Source: Muscardinus avellanarius (Eukaryota > Chordata > Mammalia > Rodentia > Gliridae). Taken from it: a stretch of 64,000 bases of DNA. Shown here piece after piece: positions 33,572 to 44,789 of the stretch. Within the stretch, counting starts at the first letter, position 1; the number at the start of each line of letters is the position of its first letter. Both the position numbers and the translations under genes were made by a program. Under the pieces are notes generated by a model. It saw nothing but the letters and a program-made list of their open reading frames with translations. It was not told the origin of the DNA and ran no database searches. The stretch spans positions 119,435,405-119,499,404 of the forward strand of contig OY726559.1 of NCBI GenBank assembly GCA_963383645.1. The letters are read 5' to 3'.

Positions 33572-33636
33572 ATCTGTGATCCTCCAGTCTCAGCCTTCCA
33601 AGTACTGGGATTACTAGCATGCAACCACACCTGGTT
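33572..33636 (-). mobile_element. SINE fragment (B1-like end)
   Basis: Antisense TGTGATCCTCCAGTCTCAGCC to AACCACACCTGG only. Confidence 0.65.
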
Positions 33637-33955
33637 TTCCTCTCGATTTTGCAAATGCCCCTCTAGGCCCCTTTGACTCAGTTTCTTCCTCCCCTAGCAA
33701 TGGTTTCTCCTAAGAATTGAGAAATGTCCAATGTATTTATTTAGTGTCTTTTCTTCTTGAATCCTCTGGGTAGATCATCTGGAAATCACTCAGGGTTATA
33801 TGGGTCAGCAATATGTTAGGGGAGAGATGACCAAGCAACTGTAGTGGTGTCCATTAACTGATAGCTTCTTATATGCCAGATACTATGCTGAAGACTTTCA
33901 CTGCTATATGTCTGAGAACTAGGGAGACCCTGTTTCAATATAAAAATAAAATAGA

Positions 33956-34171
33956 CCCGCCCGCGACCCCCACCCAGAACCCAGCGTCTTACTGGGCCTG
34001 GTTTCTCCAGGGGTCTGGCGTGCTACGCGCAGTTCTGCCTGGGGCCCAGAGTCCCGCGACCCGGGCCCCATCTAGCGTGCCCAGCCTGCGACCCCCGCCC
34101 AGAACCCAGCGTCTTACTGGGTCCGGTTTCTCCAGGGGTCTGGCGTGCTACGCGCAGTTCGGCAGGGGCCC
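33956..34171 (+). repeat. GC-rich tandem repeat, about 1.7 units of 125 bp (L1 5' UTR-like monomers)
   Basis: Two near-identical segments, each containing CCCAGAACCCAGCGTCTTAC, GGTTTCTCCAGGGGTCTGGC and GTGCTACGCGCAGTTC, start at about 33970 and 34094. CpG-rich in an AT-rich setting. It joins directly to an L1 3' tail at 34172. Inference: 5' UTR monomers of an L1 or of a composite retroposon. Confidence 0.75.
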
Positions 34172-34560
34172 ATATTCCATATTAGGATAGATTTTTTTCT
34201 GAAAAATAAATATATAAATATATGATAGTTTCACCAAAACAACAGGAAAAAATATGCTCTGGTAAGAAAGAAAGCAAAAAGAAATATTGAAATGTTATCT
34301 TTAAATCATCAAAAGCTTGGCATCAGACAAATGAAACTGTTATGTGAGATTATCATTTTTAATTTTGGATATTGCTATAATACTAGATGTCAACCACTAA
34401 GCCAAGCATGGGAGGGAGGGATGGGGAGAGAATGGGGTGGGGATTGGGAGGGGAATGACTGGGCAATGTGTGCATGTATGTCTACAAAAGTTTGTATCCC
34501 ACTATGATGTATGAATACAGTGCACTAATAAAATAAAATTAAAAAAATAAAAAAAATTAA
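34172..34560 (+). mobile_element. L1-type 3' tail, nearly identical to 61375-61775
   Basis: Starts CATATTCCATATTAGGATAG, runs through an AT-rich unique segment (about 200 bp), then the standard L1 3' terminus (AAGCCAAGCATGGGAGGGAG, CCCACTATGATGTATGAATA, A-rich tail). The copy at 61.4-61.8 kb matches almost base for base in reverse complement. Confidence 0.85.
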
Positions 34561-34564
34561 AAAA

Positions 34565-35030
34565 TAAAATTCTCTCATTTTCAACCAGATACTACCTTAT
34601 TAAATTCTTACTAACCTAATCATATCCTCTACTTCACCCAACTCCTGTACCCATCACCCCAGCTCCTTCTTCATTACCCCACTCTCACCATTGAAAAAAG
34701 CACTACTTACCTGCTGACGCCTCTAAATTCCTACTACTAAGATTGGGTCAGACTTAATACCCATAATAGACAGGATGCCAAGATATCAGAAAAACAAGCC
34801 TGAGGACCCTGGAAACAGAGGAACTAGGAACAGTGAAGAAATAACAGAAATCATGAATACTGGCCTACAAGAAATGCAAGGAGAATTCCAAGTCCTGTTA
34901 TTCAATATAATGAAAGGCCTCATAGCAAGTTTAAAGAAAATGAAAGCGGAAAATGGAAACCATGATAGGTACACAAGGGAGAGTCTACTCAATGAATTTA
35001 TACTTCAAATAGTTAAAATGAAAGGTTTAA
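34565..35030 (+). mobile_element. L1 5' UTR end and ORF1 N-terminus
   Basis: Non-coding lead (34565-34774), then ORF1 start at 34775: MPRYQKNKPEDPGNRGTRNS, with the later coiled-coil start (LQEMQGEFQVLLFNIMKGLI). About 85 codons stay open before an (AT)n run truncates it. The leader matches the antisense leader at 41550-41720 of the larger L1. Confidence 0.8.
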
Positions 35031-35062
35031 TTATATATATATATATATATATATACATATAC
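35030..35062. repeat. (TA)n microsatellite
   Basis: About 13 AT units ending the L1 ORF1 fragment. Confidence 0.85.
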
Positions 35063-35263
35063 TTTTGGGGTACTGGAAATTGAACCCAGAGGTGCTCCAA
35101 ATATGAGCTACACTCCCAGCCACATTTTGTGTTTGTTTCAAAATACAGTCTTGGTATGTTGCTGAGAGTGTTGCTGCATTGGGGAGGCTGTCTTCAAACC
35201 TGAAATCCTCCTGTCTTAGCCTCTCAAGACTGGGATTATAGGTGTGCACTGCCATGCCCTGCT
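35063..35263 (-). mobile_element. Dimeric B1/ID-type SINE
   Basis: Antisense copy GGGGTACTGGAAATTGAACCC to GTGCACTGCCATGCCCTGC. Confidence 0.8.
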
Positions 35264-35603
35264 TTTTATCACAATTTTAAGTAAAAATAGAAAATCTCTT
35301 GTCATAGCAGGACATAAAGCCTTCTGGCACATATGGGTATGCTCAGAAACACAGTATGTTTTTCCCTGGTATTACTTAGGTGCATACAACTACAGAAATA
35401 TTTGCAGGAAAATGTGTGATCATACATTGAATGCATTCTAGGTGTGTCCCTTCTCCCACCAGTTGTGCCACTGAAGATATTTCTGGTGACTGGTTTTAAC
35501 TCAGCTGCTATGGAAAATATTTTCTTTATTCCAGGACTTATTCTGGTGACAACACACATGGAGGGAAACCAGGCTGAATTTCCCAATAGAAAGAAAACAA
35601 GAT

Positions 35604-35765
35604 GGCGCTGGGCATGGAGGTTCAAGCTGTTATCCTAGTATATGGGAGGCTGAGAAGAGGATCACAGGTTCAGCATCAGTCTCAGCAACTTGCTAATTCT
35701 GTTTTAAATTAAAAAAATAAAATAAAACTTGACAGAGAGTGTAGCTCAGAAATCGAACCCATCCC
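35604..35765 (+). mobile_element. SINE, diverged
   Basis: Sense copy GCGCTGGGCATGGAGGTTCAAGC to GAAATCGAACCCATCCCTG. Confidence 0.65.
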
Positions 35766-36330
35766 TGGGTTTTCACTCTTCCTTCCAAAATCTTGGGCCT
35801 CTGTACCACACATCTCATCCCTGCTGACTACTGAAGAAGCTGGGACTGGACCAAGAGAAGAATGCAGAACCAGAATGTGCTGCAACAAACAACTACCCAG
35901 CAGCCTTGGGGGCCGCAGCTCAAACACAATGGCAGCACAACACTGCCTCCAGGGATCCCTTGTCCTCAGAAGACACATTGTGCAGTCCATGTTCCCTTTA
36001 GCTCCCTGAGTCCTGCAAACCCAAATCACCATGCCTGCTGACCTGGTGAGAGTATGACAAGACTCAGCAGCCCAGTCTAGTTGTTCTATCCTAGAGCTAT
36101 GGCTCCGTGCTTCTACCTGCTCTCCATTTTGCTTCCCCAAATTCCCAAGGCCAGGGTTTTCCAGGTATATCTGGGTCAAATCCACAGAATCTACACCCTA
36201 TGGCTGGTGCCTGCAACAATTCAGGTCCCCAGGTCACATTCTAGAAGAAGTCAACACAAATTTTTCCCTAAAAATTATCCATGCCCACAAACTGCTGCTC
36301 TCCCACACACTGGTCCTGCATGTTGTACTC
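35760..36330 (+). repeat. Inverted-duplication block E (left copy)
   Basis: Reverse-complement match to 49970-50500. Shared landmarks in order: GGGCCTCTGTACCA / GGTCTCTGCACCA, CAGCTCAAACAC, TTCTACCTGCTCTCC / TTCTACCTACTCTCC, AAGGCCAG, CAGGTCCCC, AAACTGCTGCTCT. A 158-codon open frame on the minus strand (35709-36185) is not preserved in the other copy and matches no known family. Confidence 0.75.
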
Positions 36331-36457
36331 AAACAGTTTACCACTGAGCTCTCATACCAGCCATAAACCATGTTTCTATACAATAACCATTAACAGTCTA
36401 AAATTGAAATTAAGAAAACAAGTCCATGAATGTTTCCAACATAACTAGATAATAAAC

Positions 36458-36652
36458 TTGGCCTCTTGGCACATGCTTGTCATCGCAGTACTTGGTAGGA
36501 TGAGTTGGGAGAAGCACAGGTTAGAGGCCAGCCTCAGCAACAGAGAAAGACACTCAACAGCTTAGGAGACCTTGTTTCAAAATAAATTAGGGCTGGTGGT
36601 TATAAATAAAAAAGAAGTAAGAATTCCACAGCTTCAATTCCCAGAACCACAA
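36458..36652 (+). mobile_element. Dimeric SINE, diverged
   Basis: Sense copy CTTGGCCTCTTGGCACATGC to TCAATTCCCAGAACCAC. Confidence 0.65.
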
Positions 36653-36719
36653 AATAAATCAGTAATAAATGTTTAAGGAGATAGAGGTGCTGTTACACCA
36701 GGAGACCTGAGCCATATCT

Positions 36720-36960
36720 GAAGCCTTTGCACACTCAAGACCCCTCTGTGTTTCTCTCCCGTGTGCTTCCTCTGATGTATGCGCAGGTAGGAGTCAGCTA
36801 AATCCTTGCCGAACTATTCACACGCAGGGCTGCTTTGCGATGAGGACCCGCGGATGTTTGTGAAGCCTGAAGGTGCACGGGAAGCCCTGTTCACAATTTT
36901 ACCACCCTTAAGGCTTCTCGCCCATGTCGACCTTCTGAAGAATGAGGAGCCTTGAGCTGT
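36720..36960 (-). pseudogene. C2H2 zinc-finger gene relic, finger region (left arm)
   Basis: On the minus strand, degenerate fingers keep linkers and finger tails such as HTSEEAHGREKHRG (from HxxxHTGEKP-type linkers), GEKP, and CEQGFPCTFRLHKH, with several stops and frameshifts. The tail HRGVLSVQRLQ parallels RGHLSVQRAA at 49.6 kb in the right arm. Family knowledge: KRAB or polyzinc-finger genes are commonly duplicated and lost in mammals. Non-functional. Confidence 0.65.
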
Positions 36961-37023
36961 ACCTGAAACTTTTCCCATACACGACACAGGTGCTTAGACC
37001 AGCACCACTACAACAGGGCTCAC

Positions 37024-37300
37024 CGGGTCAAGCCGGCAGCCAAGGCTGCACTGCACGTCCTAGTCCGGCTCAGCTAGTCAGCACCCAGGGCCCTAAGAGT
37101 CACTTCTGTAGGGCTGCATGGCAGAGATCAGAGCCAGACACCTTGGTCTGGATTATGGAGGTGCTTCTGCCCCAACGGGAGCACAGAGCACATTGGCTCC
37201 TGGAGCCCCTGAAGTAACAGTTCAGAAACTTCCGTGACGGCGGGATAAAAAATCATGGGATGGAGGACAGCTGGCGCCTGGGTCCAGCACTAAATAGGCT
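37024..37300 (-). pseudogene. First exon relic of the zinc-finger gene (left arm)
   Basis: The minus strand aligns with the CpG-rich exon at 48.85-49.08 kb: CACCACCGCAGCC, ACCCAGGCGCCA, GTTGGGGCAGAAGC, GACTC..AGGG.CC..GGTGCTGACT and the donor GACCCG|GTGAGCCCTG (right arm GACCTG|GTGAGTCCTG). CpGs are decayed here and kept in the right arm. No open frame is evident. Confidence 0.6.
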
Positions 37301-37494
37301 GCGGTGGTGTTTGGCCCAGGCTTTTGGAGCACTTGGAGAGTGTCTGGACGATTTGGGGTCCTGCTGCTGAAGGGAATGCGTGCCACCAGGAGGCCGGCCA
37401 CTGCCAGACACTTGGAGGCTTGTTCGCATGATGTGCTCCTAATCCTAATCGGGGCACCTCTACACCTTGCTTTTCTTTACTTAAAAGTCGTTTA

Positions 37495-37625
37495 TACTCT
37501 CAGCAACTTAGCTAGACCCTCTGAAACTTAGTGAGAGCGTGTTTCAAATAAAAAATAAAACATAGGGCAGATGGTAGAGCTAAGAGGTAGAATGCTCTTG
37601 TGTTCATTCAGCATACCGACACCCC
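37495..37625 (+). mobile_element. SINE 3' part
   Basis: TCAGCAACTTAGCTAGACCC, TTTCAAATAAAAAATAAAA, then GAGCTAAGAGGTAGAATGC. Confidence 0.6.
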
Positions 37626-37709
37626 TAATAAGGGAGACTAAATCTGTGCCTTGTTACTCCATCATGGACAGAAGCAGAGGGGAGACATTTACTATTTTTG
37701 TTGTTTTGT

Positions 37710-37775
37710 TTTTGTACTGGGGATTGAACCCAGGGCACTTGACCATTTTACTATGCCCCAGCACTTTTATCCCTT
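37710..37775 (-). mobile_element. SINE fragment
   Basis: Antisense GTACTGGGGATTGAACCCAGG, cut by the CTTT repeat. Confidence 0.6.
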
Positions 37776-37796
37776 CCTTCCTTCTTTTCTTCCTTC

Positions 37797-37839
<43 letters not shown>

Positions 37840-37852
37840 TTTTCTTCCTTCA
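37774..37852. repeat. (CTTT)n/(CTTC)n microsatellite
   Basis: About 18 tetranucleotide units; probably the expanded poly(A) tail (reversed) of the SINE at 37862. Confidence 0.9.
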
Positions 37853-37861
37853 TTTATTTAT

Positions 37862-38013
37862 TGGTGGTACTGGGGTTCCTGGAAACCCTTCTACCTCTGG
37901 GCTAGAGTCCCACACCAATTTATGTTTTTATTTGGAAACAGGGTCTCTTAAGCCAGCTAGGCTGGCTTAGAACCTGCGCAATCCTCCTGTCTCTGCCTCC
38001 CAACACGCCCGGC
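37862..38013 (-). mobile_element. Young short-variant SINE, slightly deleted
   Basis: Antisense GGTGGTACTGGGGTTCCTGG to CCTCCCAACACGCCCGGC. The usual AGCGCGGGGATTACAAGCGTGC part is missing. Confidence 0.8.
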
Positions 38014-38145
38014 TTATTTTGAAACTGGGTCTTGCTGACCTGATGAGGCTCTTCCTAAATTGCTGAGCCTGGCTTTGAACCTGTAATCTTCCTGCTTCAG
38101 CCTCTCAAGTACTTGGATTATGGGCGTGCAACACCACATCCCACT
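38014..38145 (-). mobile_element. SINE fragment (older variant)
   Basis: Antisense TTATTTTGAAACTGGGTCTTG to GGCGTGCAACACCACATCCC; the young SINE above interrupts it. Confidence 0.65.
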
Positions 38146-38149
38146 AATA

Positions 38150-38397
38150 ATCACATCTACTTGTTCTTACTTTAAGATAAACTGCAGTTGGCAGGAGGCG
38201 GGTACCCTGAGAAGCAGCTGGGGTCCTGGAGGCCAGGGCGCCTTCCCAGGTCAGGGCTGCTCCACCCATCCTGTGCACCCCAAGTCTCTATGAAAAACCA
38301 ACTCCATGGCCCCCAACATGGGCTATATGTAGGCTTGGTGGGGCACCTGGGGCCTGCTGCTGCTTGATTGCCGGCAGGAGGAGCTCTTGGAATCTTC
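38150..38397. other. GC-rich unassigned segment
   Basis: Not repeat-like. A 65-codon minus-strand frame (38288-38485) continues into the L1. No family recognised. It abuts the truncated 3' side of the L1 at 38398. Confidence 0.35.
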
Positions 38398-39329
38398 GCA
38401 CATCCAGCAGGTGTACAAATCTCTTGATATAGTTTTGAATGTGTATAGCTAGTATTTTGTTTAGGATTTTTGCATCTATGCTCATTAAGGATATTGGTCT
38501 GTAATTTTCCTTTATTATAGTATCTTTATTTGGTTTGGGGTTTCATGTGAACGGGTCTCATAGAAGGAATTTCAGAGAATTCCATCTCTTTCAATTTCCT
38601 GAAACAAGTTGTGAGTATTGGTATTAGTTCTTCACGGAAGGTTTTGTAGAGTTCAGCTGAAAACACATCAGGGCCTGGACTTTTCTCTGATGGCAGAATT
38701 TTTATTGCTGTTTCTATTTCTTTGCTTGCTATTGGTTAGTTTAGGCTTGCTATGTCCTCTTGGTTCAGTTAGTTTATATGCACTTAGCAATCTATTAATT
38801 TCTTCCATGTTTTCCAGACTATTGGAGTAAAATTTTTCAAAATAGTTTCTGATAATTCTTTGAATTTTCCCATAGTCTCTGGTGATGTCTTATTTTTCAT
38901 TTCTAATTTTAATAATTTGAGTTATTTCTCGCTTTCTTTTGGTTAGGTTGGCCAGGGATTTACCAATCTTGTTAATCTTTTCAAAGAACCAGCTTTTGTT
39001 TTGTTGATTCCTTGAATTTTTTTTTGTTCTCTATTTTATTTATTTCTGCTCTGATTTTAATAATCTCCTGCCTTCTGCTGTCTTTGGGATTAGACTATTT
39101 CAGTTTTTCTAGGTCCTTGAATTGTATTATTAGGTTGTTTACTTGGCGACTCTCTGTCCTTCTTATGTGGGCAAACAATGTTGTAAAAATTTCCCTTAAC
39201 ACTGCCTTAAAAGTGTCCCACAGATTTTGGTAAGTTGTTTCTCTATTTTCATTCATTTCCATAAATTTCTTTATTTTTCCCATAATATCCGATCTTACCC
39301 ACTCATCATTCAACAGTGTATTATTCCAT

Positions 39330-39335
39330 ACTAAT

Positions 39336-39382
<47 letters not shown>

Positions 39383-39385
39383 TTT
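39330..39385. repeat. (TTTA)n microsatellite
   Basis: About 13 TTTA units, the reversed A-rich tail of the adjacent SINE. Confidence 0.9.
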
Positions 39386-39567
39386 GTGGTACTGGGGTTC
39401 CTGGAAGCCCTTCTACCTCTGGGCTACACTCCCATACCTATTTTTACATTTTTATTTGGGAACAGGGTCTTCTAAGCCAGCGCGCATGGCTGGCTTCGAA
39501 CCTGCGTGATACTCCTGTCTCCACTTCCCAAGCATGGGGATTACAAGCGTGTGCCACCTCGCTTGGT
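39386..39567 (-). mobile_element. Young short-variant SINE in L1 ORF2
   Basis: Antisense GTGGTACTGGGGTTCCTGGAA to GTGCCACCTCGCTTGG, with the CTTCTAAGCCAGCGCGCATGG centre. Confidence 0.88.
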
Positions 39568-40764
39568 CATCTCCATGTATTTAAGTATTTTCTTTTGAGT
39601 TTCCCATGGATGATTTCTACTTTCATTCCATTATGGTCTGAAACGATGCAGGGGATTTTAATACATCTTTTGAATTTGATGGTTCTTGCTTTGTGTCCCA
39701 GGATGTGATCTATTTTGGAGAGGATTTTATCGGTTAATGAGATGAATGTGTATTCTGATGTTCCTGGTTGAAATGTTCTTTATGTATCTATTAGGTCCAT
39801 TTGGTTTATATTTTTCTTTAGTTCTGAAGATTCTTACTCATCTTTTGCCTTGAAGATCAATCGAGTGGTGTGAGCAGTGTTCTGACGTCTCCCAATATTA
39901 TTGTATTTGGGTCTATTTGAGATCTGATGTCCAGTAGGATTTGTTTTACAAATGTGGCTGCACTCACATTTGGGGCATAAACATTTACTATCATTAAATC
40001 TTCTTGGTGGATTGTACCTTTTAACAAAAGGAAGTGCCCCGCTTTGTCTCTTCTGATGTGTTTTAGCTTAAAGTCTGTTTTGTTATTAATCAGCGTTGCT
40101 CTCCCTGCCCGTTTTTGGTCTCCATTGGCATGATATATCTTTTCCAGCCTTTCACTTTCAATCTGTGAATGTCTAGCTGTAAGGTGAGTTTCGTGCAAAG
40201 AGGATATATTTGGATTGTGTTTTTTAATCCACACTGCCAGTCTCTGTCTTTGTGAGTCAAGTCCTTTGACATTAAGAGTTATTATTTAAATATGATTTTT
40301 GTTTCTTGTCATTTTGTGTTCTAACTTCTGTTTGGTATCATATAATTTCTTCTTTATTTAGATGCCCTACTAATCAACTGGATCTCTTTTCTGCTTCTGT
40401 AACGTGCTTCTTTTTTCTTCTTTATAATTTATTTCTTCAAGTATTTTCTCTAGTGTTGGCTTTGAATTCATGAATTTTTTGAGATACTGCTTATCTTGAA
40501 ACACTTTGTTTCTCCATCAAAATTATTATTTTGATGAATATATTATTTTGAATAATAATTTTTCTGGATATAGCAATTTGGGTTGGAAGTTGTTTCCTTC
40601 CAGGGTCAGGATCGCATCACACCAGTCTCTCCTGGCATTCCTGACTTGGGTTTTATAGTCTAAGGTAATTTTTATTGTATTGCCCCTAAGTGTTACTCGT
40701 TTTTTTGTTCTCACTACTTTTTAGAATCTTTCCTTGGCTTCTATGTTGGTCGCTTTGATTATTG

Positions 40765-40975
40765 ATTTTTTTGTGTGGGTCTTAGGATGGATCCCAGGGG
40801 CATTTGACCTCTGAGCTACACCCCCTGCCCTATTTTTTATTCTTTATTTTGAAACCAGTTCTCACTGAGTTGCAGAGGGCCTCATTAAGGAGCTGAGGCT
40901 TTCCTCAAACCGTGATCCTCCAGTCTCAGCCTCCTGAATGCTGGGATTACAAACTCCTACCTCCATGCCCAGTGA
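40765..40975 (-). mobile_element. Dimeric SINE in L1 ORF1
   Basis: Antisense GTGTGGGTCTTAGGATGGATCC to TACCTCCATGCCCAGTG. Confidence 0.8.
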
Positions 40976-42479
40976 TTCTTTCTTAATGGTGTTCTGTATG
41001 TCTCCTGAATATGTAAGTCCAAGTCTCTTCCCACATCTGGAAAATTCTCTGAAATTATTTCTTTGAAGAGATTATATATGTCCTTAGTTTGTTCCCCTAT
41101 CCTTCTTCAGTGCCTTTTATTCAAAATTTAGGATGTTTCATATTGTCCCATAGTTGTTGGCTGTTTAGATTTTGTTGCTGTAATGGCTTGTATGTTGTTG
41201 AATGTGCTATCAGTTTTGAATGAGCTGTCTTCTCACAATGATATTCTATTTTCCATTTCATCTAATCTAGAATTTCTTTCTATTGCTGTCTTTGTTTTTT
41301 ATTGACTCTTTCATTTCATTCCAGACCTCTTTCTGATTCTTTATGAGTGCCTCCATTTCCTCTTTCATTTTCTGTATGCATATTTTGAGGCCTTTCATCA
41401 TACTGTAGGTCAGGATTTGGAATTCTTCTTTCATTTCTTATAGGTCAGTATTCATGATTTTTGTTGTTTCTTCACTATTCCTTATTCTAGTATTTTCAAG
41501 GTTCTTATGTTATTTTCTGATATTTTGGCATCTTTTGTGGTTATTATGTCTAATCCAGACTTAGTAGTAGGAATTTAGAAGCATTAGCAGGTAAGCAGTA
41601 CTTTATTCAATGGTGAGGGTTGGGTGATGGTGGAGGAGCTGGGGTGATGGGTGCAGGAGTCGGGTAAGGTAGAGGATATGATTAGGTGAGGAAGAATTTA
41701 AATATATTAAGGTAGTATCTTGTTGTGAATGGAAGGATGCTAGATAGTAGGACTATTGTAGTTAATAGAATAATTAAGTATGGAGATAAGAAATACCTTG
41801 AGTATTAAACAAGAAGATAAAGTAAAGGGAAAAAACAGTTCTGAGAGAAGAGACTAGATACGATAGAGTGAAGAAATTTGTAAAAGGAGTGGGGGAAAAA
41901 GTAAACAAGCATGAATACAGTAATAAAACAAGATACAAAACTAACTTTTATATATCAAAGACAAAAAAATCCAAAAGAGAAAAAAAAGTAAGAAAGAGAT
42001 AAAAGTACAAAAACAAAATAAAATAAACTAGTGACCTTATGAGACAACAAAGTAAAACAACAAAAACAACCAAACAAAAGAAAAAAATCCCTCTAAACAA
42101 AACAAAACCATAAAACAAAACAAAACAAAACAAAAAATGTCCTACTAATGTAAGAATATGGGGCAGGCTCATATAATATCTGAATGTCTGATCACTGTGA
42201 TAGCTTCTGGAGTATTTTCCAAAGACTATTATTTGCTCTGTACCCTCTTGTCAGCTTCCGAATCCCCTTTCTGCGTGCTTAGATCCCTCTCTCACCTCTG
42301 ACAGCTTTGCTTTTAGGTGTCAGGGCAACAGGAGTCACTGTTAATGAGTTTTGTGAAAGTCCTGGGTTCTGTGTATTTCCAGCCTGAGGTCTGTGTCTCT
42401 GAACTCTTCTTCTAGAGCTCAGACTTGTGCTTCCCTACCCGCAATGGCGGAGGGTGTTCAATGTAGTCTTGGAGCAACC

Positions 42480-42800
42480 CCCTGTGGCCCTGTGCAGGTA
42501 TCACGCCTTGAGCACCTTCCCTGTGTCTCTGGAGGCTCTAAGTGGACTAGCCAGCCAGGTCCCAAAGCACATAATGGGTTCACACAGTTACCACCGTGTC
42601 CCGTGGCACACATTGGGTGCATGCCAGTTCTCGTGGCTTTCTGGGTGCACACTGTTACCTGGCTGCCCTGGTCTGGGGCTCTGGAGGACTCACTGTTCTG
42701 CTGAGTCCTGCAGGTATTCTGGGCACACACGGTTACCTGGTCCCCTTCCAGGTCTCTGAAGGTCTCGCTGTGCTGCTGTGAGTGCCGCCTCTGGTGAGCA
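42480..42800 (-). repeat. L1 5' UTR partial tandem monomers (about 75 bp)
   Basis: At least two adjacent degenerate units on the plus strand start GGGTGCACACTGTTACCTGG and GGGCACACACGGTTACCTGG, each followed by TCTCTG/CTCTGGAGG.CTC.CTGT.CTGCTG; a third weaker one lies at about 42570. This resembles tandem promoter monomers of rodent L1. Confidence 0.6.
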
Positions 42801-42929
42801 AATGGTGCCACAAAGGTGCTTGGGTGCAGCTCGCCGCTTAAGATATTGGAGCTCTATGGCTGCTTTCAAACTCTTGGTTTTTTTCTGATTTCTTGGAGCT
42901 TCTACTCTGAAACTCGTGGTTTGGGCCGG

Positions 42930-42970
42930 TGGTACGTTATGGCGGCAGCAGCCCGCCACGTCCATAGCTG
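42930..42970 (-). promoter_or_regulatory. Possible YY1-type site near L1 5' end
   Basis: The minus strand reads GCTGCCGCCATAACG close to the L1 5' boundary. Family knowledge: L1 promoters often carry a YY1 site (core GCCAT) near the transcription start. Inference only. Confidence 0.35.
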
Positions 42971-42979
42971 GTCTGTCAC

Positions 42980-43925
42980 ATACTCAGGATTTTTTGCAAT
43001 GGAAAATGCAGTTCAGAGTTACTGGATTCCTTCTTCCATGATACCTGGTTCTATTTTATGTCATGAGCTATATTTATTTTGTTTATTAAAACACGGCCTT
43101 CTCAGTAGTTCAACTTTATTTGTGCAAGGTACTGAGATGTGCTGCATCCTGTAGTTGCCATTTCGAATCTCCATCCTATAGTTAATATGTAAATATATGT
43201 TTAAATATTAAAGCTAACTTCATTTATAAAATAAACTTATATTTAATAGATTTTCAGATTGCCACAAAATGTATTGCAGGCTCTGTATCTTCTCAGAATG
43301 AAATTTGTGGTGGGGAAACATGTGAATAAACCCAAAGCAGAGAAGGAGGACTAACTCATGATCAGAGGAGCCATCCACCTGAGGCCTAGGCAGTTTTAAA
43401 ATTCTGTTTTGATTATTCTTTTGTCTAGCAGAATGTTTCTTAACAACCAAGTAATGAAAACATTTTGGTCACGTTAACAGAAGTACAGTGAGAGAAAAGT
43501 GTCCTGTAAAATACACAATGCAGTTTCCCTTGTGACATCATGTTGGCCTTTGAAATATTTGGGTTTTGGAGCATTTTTCATTTCAGATTAGAAATGCTCA
43601 ACTTCTTTGTGTGATATTGTATACAAATGTGTTTGTGTGTGTGCATGTGAATGAAACCAAGTTATTAAATATACCTTATTAATACTAAATTTTAGGCTAA
43701 GGAGTAAAATTAGGTGTTATTGCATGTTGACATGTCTTTATTTTTGAATGACTACTCTGTAATAATAACATAATCATTGCATAGGGAAATTATTGCACAA
43801 ATGACAGTCACTAATATTATTGTTTAATAAAATATGTTTTACTTCAAAATAAACGTATTTCAGAATGTTTTTTATAGCTTTTACAATTTTCCAATGTCTG
43901 TGAAATAACTACAGTTTTACTAACA
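42980..43925. other. AT-rich stretch, nothing recognised
   Basis: Unique-looking AT-rich sequence between L1 copies. No significant open frame or repeat seen. Confidence 0.4.
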
Positions 43926-43929
43926 AAAT

Positions 43930-44235
43930 TCTTATGGAAGAAATCACTCCCAAAACTACATGAAGAAGGAGAAAATATAGATCAACAAACGATGCCGGAA
44001 TGGAAGAAGGAAATAGGGAGATTCCCTAATTTATATATGATACATACACAAACCTAGAAAAGTCAATCAGTAGCTAAACATGAGAAGGAAGAAGGTGGGA
44101 GGGAATGTGATGGTAATTGGGAAAGGATTATATATGAGTGATGTGTACATGTATGCCTCTACCATCTTATACTCTATTAATATATGACTACAATGCACAA
44201 ATAAAATTTAAAAATAAATTAAAACACAGTAAAAA
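43930..44235 (+). mobile_element. L1 3' UTR end
   Basis: GAAGAAGGTGGGAGGGAATG, GTGATGTGTACATGTATGCC, CATCTTATACTCTATTAATA and AATAAAATTTAAAAA tail. Confidence 0.8.
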
Positions 44236-44399
44236 TGTACTTTTTGTATTCCAGTCACACCCATCTCTATGATTGATCATAGCAGCAACATTTTCTGGCT
44301 GTTGAGGGCTATGACATTAGTCATTATCCCCAAGATCTAAAAAAAAGAAAAAAAATTAGGTTCTAAATTTATTTTACTTTCTTTTATTTTTGCTTTGAT

Positions 44400-44775
44400 A
44401 TTCATTCTTTTCATTTTTAATAAATTTTATTGTCACATTGTAGTAAACATCACAGTAGAATACAAGACTTGTGAGGGTATACAAGCATATTTCATCCAAT
44501 TAGCCCTTATCCCGACCCTGTCCCATTCCCTCCCCCTCTCTCGATCCCAAGCTTCATTTGGTGATTAACTTTGATACATTTGTTTACGTACATCATGCGT
44601 TTTAAAGAGATTCCGTCTTCCCCCATCCCATCCCCTCTGATTGGTCACCTTGATTGCTCTTCCATGTGGTTCTTTCTTCAACTAGCTCTCCTCCCATTAC
44701 CCATTTCTTTCTAATTTTTGCATAGTAGAGAAAGCATCTGATATTCTATTTTCTATGATGTTTCTCTGTGTATGC
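44400..44775 (-). mobile_element. L1 3' UTR joined to minisatellite
   Basis: Antisense 3' terminus: TTAATAAATTTTATTGTCAC, CCCATTCCCTCCCCCTC, TTAACTTTGATACATTTG and AGAGAAAGCATCTGATATTC. On the minus strand the minisatellite at 44790-45480 immediately precedes it, as in a composite retroposon. Confidence 0.75.
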
Positions 44776-44789
44776 CATATTGCAAGTTC

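Larger units (their letters stand above)
22520..37450 (+). repeat. Left arm of degenerate inverted segmental duplication
   Basis: Blocks in this arm recur in reverse order on the opposite strand: 22520-23510 with 60000-60955; 29980-30420 with 58440-58925; 30430-30690 with 52010-52270; 30960-31170 with 51470-51720; 35760-36330 with 49970-50500; 36720-37450 with 48690-49650. These blocks are not recognisable repeat families, and the gaps are filled by L1, SINE and other insertions. The right arm holds about 6 kb (52.3-58.4 kb) missing at 30.42-30.43 kb here. Judged by eye, identity is moderate, so the event is old. Confidence 0.7.
38398..42975 (-). mobile_element. Near-complete but decayed LINE-1, 3'-truncated
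   Basis: On the minus strand from high to low: a 5' UTR (about 42975-41540), ORF1 (about 41531-40400), then ORF2 from about 40270 with the endonuclease region (MWIKKHNPNISSLHETHLTA, later IVNVYAPNVSAATFVKQILL, GD.RTLLTPLD) and the start of the reverse transcriptase (to 38398, [17 protein letters not shown]). The RT catalytic part, the Cys-rich C-terminus and the 3' UTR are missing. Frameshifts and stops are frequent. SINEs at 39386-39567 and 40765-40975 interrupt it. Confidence 0.88.
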
